This document shows, piece by piece, positions 59,198-64,000 of a DNA stretch of 64,000 bases. Every line of letters starts with the position of its first letter. The stretch's first letter is position 1. Source of the DNA: Albidovulum sp. GTDB taxonomy: Bacteria > Pseudomonadota > Alphaproteobacteria > Rhodobacterales > Rhodobacteraceae. The notes below the pieces were generated by a model. It had not been told where the DNA came from and searched no databases. It worked only from the letters and a program-made list of their open reading frames with translations. The stretch covers positions 45,185 to 109,184 of the forward strand of contig JAPPFL010000006.1 of assembly GCA_028823855.1 (NCBI GenBank), read 5' to 3'. Both the position numbers and the translations under genes were made by a program.

Positions 59198-59746
59198 GAT
59201 GCACTCGCGTCGGAACAGAATCTTCGCGGAAACGAACTGCGGATTTAACCGCGAGTCGTCGGCGAATCCAAGGATTGTCGGCCAATTCCGATCGGCGGAC
59301 GTTTCGGCAGCCTGCAAAAAAGCCAAATTTTGTTCGCAAGGAATCGGTCAACTGAAACGGCTGCCGGCTTGCGCCTGATTCGATCTTTGCGGATTGGAGA
59401 GCGATTCTTCATGGCAGGTTCCGGTCTTGCCGCGACCGATCGGCGTTTGTTGACGCGCATTTCAAAGGAAAGGTTCCGCATCTGATTTTCCAGACGAAAA
59501 TTTGCCGATGGCGCGAGATCGTACCGCGTTGGCCTGCGCATTCGGATCGTTAAAAATGCCCGTTGCCGGAAACCGGTTCCAAGCAAGCATTCAGACTGGA
59601 TCTGTAAATTATTCGGCAACCGGGCAATTGGAGCTTCAGAGACAGCGGCCGTTTCCGACGCCGCTCGCCAATCCCCAAATACGCTGAAGCCCTATTTTGT
59701 TCCGATGCGATCGGCGTGGCAGGCTGCCTGAAATTAGGATACAAGG
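59198..59746. other. Spacer, nothing recognised
   Basis: The 549 bases between the M20-like gene and the phosphotriesterase-like gene contain no convincing gene or relic. The spacer should hold the promoter of the phosphotriesterase-dapA-flavoprotein-DUF3830 unit. No clear minus-strand promoter was picked out by eye. Confidence 0.45.
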
Positions 59747-61084
59747 CTACCGGCCGCTGCGGCGGAAGCTTGGAGAATTGCCGAGCCGCGAGCGCGTCGG
59801 CGTCTTGCTGGCTCCTTGTTCGCCGGATGCCCAGGCTTCCACGACATTCAACGCCGCATTGGTCATCTGAAGATAGCTTTCAATATCAATCCATTCGTTG
59901 GCTAACCCGTTTTGGGCGAGATTCCCGGCAAGGCATCCGAAGCCAACGCATGGAATCGAGCGCAGTACGATCGGAAAGCGAATATCGCTCGCCGTATGCA
60001 TCGGATTTACTGACGGCGCTTTTCCCGCCACGTTTTCGATTGCCTGGCGCGTGATCTTGTACAGCGGATGGGATTTCTTGATCTCGACTCCGTTCGATCC
60101 GGACACCCAGTTCAGCGAAGCGGGATTCATCGACCGCCATTCGTCTTCTTCGTCAAACCGGCGAATCGCCAGCTCCAATTCTCGCATGACTTCTTCTATG
60201 CGCTCGCCGGGAGGAAAGCTTATTGCGCCGCCGACAATGCAATGATCCGAAATTCGAGACAGCGCGCGTTCCTTTCCCGACCGGATTTTCGAAACGTGCA
60301 GATTTGTCGGTCTTCCGACTCGTTTTTCAATCAGAGGATACCGAACGCGCGAACGTCTCGATTCGCCCAATTGGATCAGGGAGCCATAGAGTTTCAAGGC
60401 GCTGTCGACCGGGTTCCTGCCGAGATGGGAAAACGCCGTTTGACTCGGCTCCGACGTTTCCGGCGGCATTCCCGGAACTCTGATCTCGAATTCCAGCTGG
60501 CCGGACGAAACGGCCTTAATTTCTTTCATCCCGTTACCGGATTCGGCCGGATGCAAGTACAGGCAGGCGTCTGTATGTTTCGTCTTCAGGAACTCGACGA
60601 TCCCTCGAGCGAAGCTCTTGCTTGGCGCGGAAACGAATTCGATGTCGCCAAATCGCCCGTTGCTCGACGAAATCGCTGAAATAGCCGCCATTCCCGCCGC
60701 GCATCCCGCAAGGTCGTCGGCGACGCCCCATCCGTACAGGCGGCCGTCTTGCGAACGAGCCGTAAAGGGATCGCCTATCCATCGATCGAGGCCATTTACC
60801 GGTTCGGTATCCGGATGCGCGAACACGACCAAGCTAGGTAGATTAGACGAGCCGCCGAGTCGTCCGGCAACGATGGATTTTTTTTCCGAAACAGCGTCGC
60901 CAAACGACCCGAAATCATCGACCCGTTGAGTTTTCGACGGCTCGTATTCAACTTGCTCGACATGGCAGCCAACATCATTCAAGAAGTTTGCGATATAGGA
61001 CTGAACAGCGGCCTCGCCGCCTTTCTGAACCCTTACAAGGCTATTCAGCAGGTCGAGCGAGTTTTTCGCGTCAATGCCGGACAT
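59747..61084 (-). CDS. M20-family peptidase-like protein, lacking the catalytic glutamate pair
   Basis: The ATG at 61084 gives 445 residues. M20 features are visible: FAHPDTEP with metal-binding His90 and Asp92, GWGVADDLAG with the bridging Asp near 123, LYLHPAES with a His near 178, and PMHTASDIR with the last His. Where active members carry Glu-Glu (after the IEFV strand, about 150-157) this protein has SAPSKS. It may use another base, or be a binding or regulatory relative. It stands alone between two spacers on the strand of the cluster. Confidence 0.75.
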   Translation of the reverse strand: MSGIDAKNSLDLLNSLVRVQKGGEAAVQSYIANFLNDVGCHVEQVEYEPSKTQRVDDFGSFGDAVSEKKSIVAGRLGGSSNLPSLVVFAHPDTEPVNGLDRWIGDPFTARSQDGRLYGWGVADDLAGCAAGMAAISAISSSNGRFGDIEFVSAPSKSFARGIVEFLKTKHTDACLYLHPAESGNGMKEIKAVSSGQLEFEIRVPGMPPETSEPSQTAFSHLGRNPVDSALKLYGSLIQLGESRRSRVRYPLIEKRVGRPTNLHVSKIRSGKERALSRISDHCIVGGAISFPPGERIEEVMRELELAIRRFDEEDEWRSMNPASLNWVSGSNGVEIKKSHPLYKITRQAIENVAGKAPSVNPMHTASDIRFPIVLRSIPCVGFGCLAGNLAQNGLANEWIDIESYLQMTNAALNVVEAWASGEQGASKTPTRSRLGNSPSFRRSGR

Positions 61085-61529
61085 GCTTTTTCCACGACGT
61101 ATACGTGTAGTTGGAAACATGGACAGGATAGCTCCTGCAATCGGCGAATTCAAACACGAGGCGTGAACGACTTCGCGGGAATTGAACGATTTGGGCCGAG
61201 AATCGGCGGGCGGATTCAGCGAACGCAGAAATGTTTAATTCAAACTGAAGCTTGCAAGAATATAGCCGAACGGGAATTTATTTCTGAAATCGGGCGATTT
61301 CAGCCCGGAACAGGGGCGCCATATGTAGCATATTGTTTTTTGAGACTGGGTGATCGCTTTGCAAATATAAGTTTGATGTTCAGGCGATTCTAAATCTGCA
61401 GCAAATTTTCAGAGTCATGCCGGCGAAATTCGTCGAATTGCCTTATAAATTCCGCTCGTCGCGTTGCGGACCGCCTACCGTTTTATCCAATTTTCAATTA
61501 ACCGAGCGACAACCTGCAATCGAAATCGC
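61085..61529. other. Spacer, nothing recognised
   Basis: The 445 bases between the M20-like gene and the galC-like gene are relatively AT-rich. No gene, relic or clear terminator was seen. A weak GGA ribosome binding site for the M20-like gene lies at the left end. Confidence 0.45.
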
Positions 61530-62201
61530 CTATTCGTACTTTAGGCCTTTCTCTTTGAGCCTGGCGCGCATGTCGTAGTAGTCGAGGCCGAGCGCGCCCG
61601 AAGCCAGCGCATCCCGAGTTCTGTCTTCTTTGGCTAGCCGAGCATTAGCCCTTTCGAGAACATCGCCTTCCCTTCGACGATCGACCACGCATACACCGTC
61701 GGAATCGGCAACGACTATGTCGCCGGGATTGACGAGTTGATTGCCGCAAACAAGCGGAAAATTGACATCGCCCAGCTCGGATTTCACGGTTCCCTGCGCC
61801 GAAATGAACTTGCTCCATGCCGGAAAGCCCAATTTTTCGAGGTCGTCGACATCCCTCACGCCGGCTTCGATGACAATGCCGCGAACGCCTCGAGCCGATA
61901 GCGACACGGCGAGCAACTCCCCGAAATACCCCGCATCGCTCGCCGACGTTGGCGACGCAACGAGTATGTCGCCCTGCCGGCACTGCTCAACGGCAACGTG
62001 CAGCATCCAGTTGTCGCCGGGCGGCAGCGAAACCGTTACCGCCGTGCCCGCCGAGCGAGAACCTTGCCAAACCGGCCTGATGAACGGCGCCATCAATCCC
62101 GTGCGGCCCTGCGCTTCATGCACCGTGGCCACCCCCGCTTCCAGAAGTGCGTCCGCGACTTCGAGAGAAGCTCTTTCAATGTTTTGCCTTACGACTGCCA
62201 C
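61530..62201 (-). CDS. galC: 4-carboxy-4-hydroxy-2-oxoadipate aldolase, RraA/GalC family
   Basis: The enzyme splits 4-carboxy-4-hydroxy-2-oxoadipate into pyruvate and oxaloacetate at the end of the gallate/protocatechuate 4,5-cleavage route. The 223-residue product starts with GTG and has the family core: [34 protein letters not shown], and [14 protein letters not shown] with the catalytic Arg-Asp. [13 protein letters not shown] ends the core. It lies 9 bases after galB, which makes the aldolase assignment much stronger than the family alone would. Confidence 0.85.
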   Translation of the reverse strand: MAVVRQNIERASLEVADALLEAGVATVHEAQGRTGLMAPFIRPVWQGSRSAGTAVTVSLPPGDNWMLHVAVEQCRQGDILVASPTSASDAGYFGELLAVSLSARGVRGIVIEAGVRDVDDLEKLGFPAWSKFISAQGTVKSELGDVNFPLVCGNQLVNPGDIVVADSDGVCVVDRRREGDVLERANARLAKEDRTRDALASGALGLDYYDMRARLKEKGLKYE

Positions 62202-62210
62202 GGCGAATGC

Positions 62211-62942
62211 TCACAACTCGTCTACAGTGCGCGGGTAGACGGATTGAAATCCCTCGGCATGCGTCGACTTGCGCCCGCCTGCCTGCCCGCCTGAATTCCT
62301 ACGGAAATGATTGCCCCGGTTTTCGGCGACATTCGTGTAGTAGTTCCAGAGGTGCTCCTGGCCTTCCATGCAGCCGATCGCCGCCCTTTTTCTTTCCCAG
62401 ACGCTCGAAATATCGAGGAGAACGTCGGGCTTCCATTCCATCTGCTCCGTCTGGTGAGGCTCGAAAAGATACAGCTGCGGGGCTCCGAGAACATTTTCGC
62501 CCGGATTGTGCCCCCATGCCTGGGCGATCATCCTCGCCTCGATCGCTACCGATGTCGCGCGCATGTGATCAGTGTTGTACGGGTCCCATTTGGAATGCGA
62601 TAGCATGAAAGTCGGCTGCACTTCCCTAATGACTTTTACAAGCCGCATCATGCCTTCGCGGTCGACTATCAACGGATAGTCTCCCAAGTCGAAGAATTTG
62701 ATTTCCGCTACTCCCAGAACCGAAGCCGCCCTTTCGGCCTCCGCTTGGCGGGCGGACTTGACACGTTCGAGCGTCATGCCATCCTGCTTCCAGAGTTTGG
62801 CGCTTTCCCCGCGTTCGCCGTAGCTCAGGCATATCACCGAAACCGCATAGCCTTTCTCTGCATGGAGCGCGATGGCCCCTCCGCAGCGCCAAACGAAATC
62901 GGCAGCGTGCGCGCTAATTACCAAAGCGGTTTTTTCAGACAT
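62211..62942 (-). CDS. galB: 4-oxalomesaconate hydratase, PIG-L family
   Basis: GalB hydrates 4-oxalomesaconate to 4-carboxy-4-hydroxy-2-oxoadipate. The 243-residue product resembles Pseudomonas GalB along its whole length: ALVISAHAADFVWRCGGAIA at the metal site, LSYGERGESAKLWKQ, MLSHSKWDPYNTDH, and the C-terminal EGFQSVYPR. A PIG-L deacetylase label from domain searches would be misleading. It is directly upstream of galC. The ring-cleavage dioxygenase, PDC hydrolase and isomerase that should feed it are not in this window. Confidence 0.87.
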   Translation of the reverse strand: MSEKTALVISAHAADFVWRCGGAIALHAEKGYAVSVICLSYGERGESAKLWKQDGMTLERVKSARQAEAERAASVLGVAEIKFFDLGDYPLIVDREGMMRLVKVIREVQPTFMLSHSKWDPYNTDHMRATSVAIEARMIAQAWGHNPGENVLGAPQLYLFEPHQTEQMEWKPDVLLDISSVWERKRAAIGCMEGQEHLWNYYTNVAENRGNHFRRNSGGQAGGRKSTHAEGFQSVYPRTVDEL

Positions 62943-62994
62943 TCCGTTCTCCGCGCGACTCTTTCAGGGCATATCCTGCAGGCCTAAATTTAAT

Positions 62995-63064
62995 GCCGGC
63001 TGGCGAATGGAGCATTAGCCGGCTTTCGGTGCAATTCATATGTTCCATTACAAGGACAATTCAA
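62995..63064 (-). promoter_or_regulatory. Predicted promoter and inverted repeat upstream of galB
   Basis: TTGAAT (63064-63059) and TATGAA (63040-63035) are 18 bases apart on the minus strand, each matching 4 of 6 consensus positions. Downstream of them, 7-bp perfect inverted repeats GCCGGCT (62995-63001) and AGCCGGC (63017-63023) with a 15-base spacer could be a regulator site or an RNA hairpin in the galB leader. Confidence 0.35.
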
Positions 63065-63141
63065 TAAGAAATGTCCGGGAAGGAGTCGCTAGCCTCCTAT
63101 TCCTGGTTCCATAGGTTCCCATTCCTAAAGTTTGCCGAATA

Positions 63142-63732
63142 CATTCCGAGCCGAGGCTCGCCGCCGAGGCGCTGGATCTGATCGGAGCGCTGCAACTCTG
63201 CGAAAGGGAGATCCGGGAAAGGAAGCTGGAGGGCCGCGAGAAGCTCGAGTTCCGGCGAACCCGCTCGCGTCCGGTCGCGAACGCCTTCTGGAAGTGGTGC
63301 GATCGCCGCTACGAGGATCCGCGCCACCTGCCGAAGAGCCCGATCGCGGAGGCGCCGGACTACGCCCGGAACCGGCGGAGCGAGCTGGAGGCGTGGCTGT
63401 CCGACCCCGAGGTCCCGATCGACGCGAACCATCTGGAGCGCGGCCTGCGGGTTCTGCCGCTCGGACGGAAGAACTGGCTCTTCTGCTGGACGGAGGTCGG
63501 CGCGGAGGCGGTCGGGATCGTCCAGAGCCCGGTCGCGACATGCCGGCTGCAGGGCGTCGACCCGCGCGCCTGCCTCGAGGACGTGCTCCAGCGGGTCTCG
63601 GTCCACTAGTCGAGCCGCGTCGGCGAGCCCGCACCGAGGCGGTGGAAGGACCTGTTCGCCGGCGACCCGCTGAAGTCGGACCTCGGAACCGGAGTCGAAT
63701 GCCGCGCCTCCGATCTGCCGGGCGAAGGCTGA
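63142..63732 (+). pseudogene. IS66-family transposase remnant (C-terminal part)
   Basis: The frame beginning near 63142 reads EALDLIGALQLCEREIRERK and later DANHLERGLRVLPLGRKNW then LFCWTEVGAEAVGI, the conserved C-terminal region of IS66 transposases, with VDPRACLEDVLQRVSVH before an in-frame TAG at 63607-63609. The usual continuation (PRRWKDLFAGDPLKSDL) follows past the stop up to about 63732. The N-terminal half of the transposase is missing. Base composition jumps to very GC-rich at about 63150, unlike the DNA to the left, which marks the insertion. Confidence 0.82.
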
Positions 63733-63779
63733 ATCCAGCGAAATCCGGACAAAGAGCTACGTCCCAGTTTAACCGCTTA

Positions 63780-63974
63780 CGGTTCAGGACCGTCCGGAGT
63801 CGGTTCCTGGCCCCGCTCGAGGCTCGGGACATCCCCGATCCGGACGCGCTCAACCGGCGCTTCCGCGCCTGGGTCGAGGCCGAATGCCACATGGCTCCCC
63901 ATCGCGGCCTCGACGGGCAGCGCGCGCCTCTCGACCAGTGGGCCCCCGCCTCTACGAGGTCGAGGCGGGAATGA
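63780..63974 (+). pseudogene. Fragment of a DDE integrase-core transposase (C-terminal end)
   Basis: The frame reads RFRTVRSRFLAPLEARDIPD then PDALNRRFRAWVEAECHMAP and HRGLDGQRAPLDQWA. This resembles the end of the integrase catalytic core of IS481-like or related transposases, where ERFFRTVRxQFL, LNxRFWAWVE and HxGLDGxTPLDxW are usual. The part carrying the first two catalytic acids is absent, so it is a remnant abutting the IS66 remnant. Sequence continues to the window edge. Confidence 0.6.
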
Positions 63975-64000
63975 ACGGCTCGAAGGTCGCGCTCCGCTAC

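Larger units (their letters stand above)
63142..64000 (+). mobile_element. Nested or abutting insertion-sequence remnants at the window edge
   Basis: Two transposase fragments of different families (IS66, then an integrase-core type) lie within 0.85 kb, both broken, in strongly GC-rich DNA. The left boundary is near 63130-63150, about 190 bases upstream of galB. Terminal inverted repeats and target duplications could not be identified, because the right end lies outside the window. Confidence 0.65.

Noticed and set aside
62211..62942. Annotation as an N-acetylglucosaminyl-type PIG-L deacetylase
   Set aside because: The full-length resemblance to GalB and the adjacent galC make 4-oxalomesaconate hydratase much more likely than deacetylase activity.
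63132..63974. A single 280-codon plus-strand frame through the IS region read as one gene
   Set aside because: Its first two thirds are out of phase with the IS66 transposase reading, which has strong motifs. Only its last 65 or so codons match the integrase-core fragment.

Overview
The window reads as the chromosome of an alphaproteobacterium. The evidence is the str/rif gene order (secE, nusG, rplKAJL, rpoBC, rpsLG, fusA, tuf), a tRNA-Trp upstream of secE, a 1377-residue RpoB, and many ABC importers for organic nitrogen and sugar compounds. The genus cannot be fixed from sequence alone. The accessory part is loosely packed: several 0.4-2.7 kb stretches carry no intact gene, and some hold recognisable wrecks of genes, so the genome appears to be eroding.

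Region 1 (1-16.9 kb, minus strand): translation and transcription machinery, from secE and nusG through L11-L1, L10-L12, RpoB-RpoC, S12-S7, EF-G and EF-Tu, with a consensus-like promoter ahead of rpsL. Region 2 (16.9-19.7 kb): decayed DNA between secE and tRNA-Trp, holding a VOC/PhnB-like relic and a frameshifted MmeI-like adenine methyltransferase relic. Region 3 (19.7-31.4 kb, minus): tRNA-Trp, a standalone mnmD, then an amidohydrolase with hydantoinase/oxoprolinase A and B subunits, preceded by a complete peptide-type ABC importer. This looks like uptake and opening of cyclic amides or modified peptides. Region 4 (32-38.5 kb, minus): a tightly overlapped six-gene operon that pairs a polyamine/opine-type ABC importer with an isochorismatase-like hydrolase and a GH63/MGH1-like glycosidase.

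Region 5 (39.4-41 kb, plus): one gene fusing a dual-specificity phosphatase domain to an ADP-ribosylglycohydrolase. Region 6 (41.7-53 kb): a sugar-acid cluster with uxuB-uxuA divergent from a ribose-type ABC importer, plus a lactonase, a C5 sugar-acid dehydrogenase, a GntR regulator and an aldose dehydrogenase. Together they suggest a route from a rare sugar through a lactone and an aldonate to fructuronate, mannonate and KDG. Region 7 (54-63 kb, minus): a DUF3830 protein, a 952-residue fusion of all three HcnABC-type subunits, a DapA-family lyase, a phosphotriesterase-like lactonase, an M20-like protein, and GalC/GalB, the last two steps of gallate/protocatechuate 4,5-cleavage. Region 8 (63.1-64 kb, plus): GC-rich remnants of an IS66 transposase and a DDE integrase-core transposase.

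The strongest candidates for unusual biology are the three-in-one HcnABC-type enzyme and its neighbours, the phosphatase-ADP-ribosylglycohydrolase fusion, the transporter-glycosidase operon, and the rare-sugar cluster.
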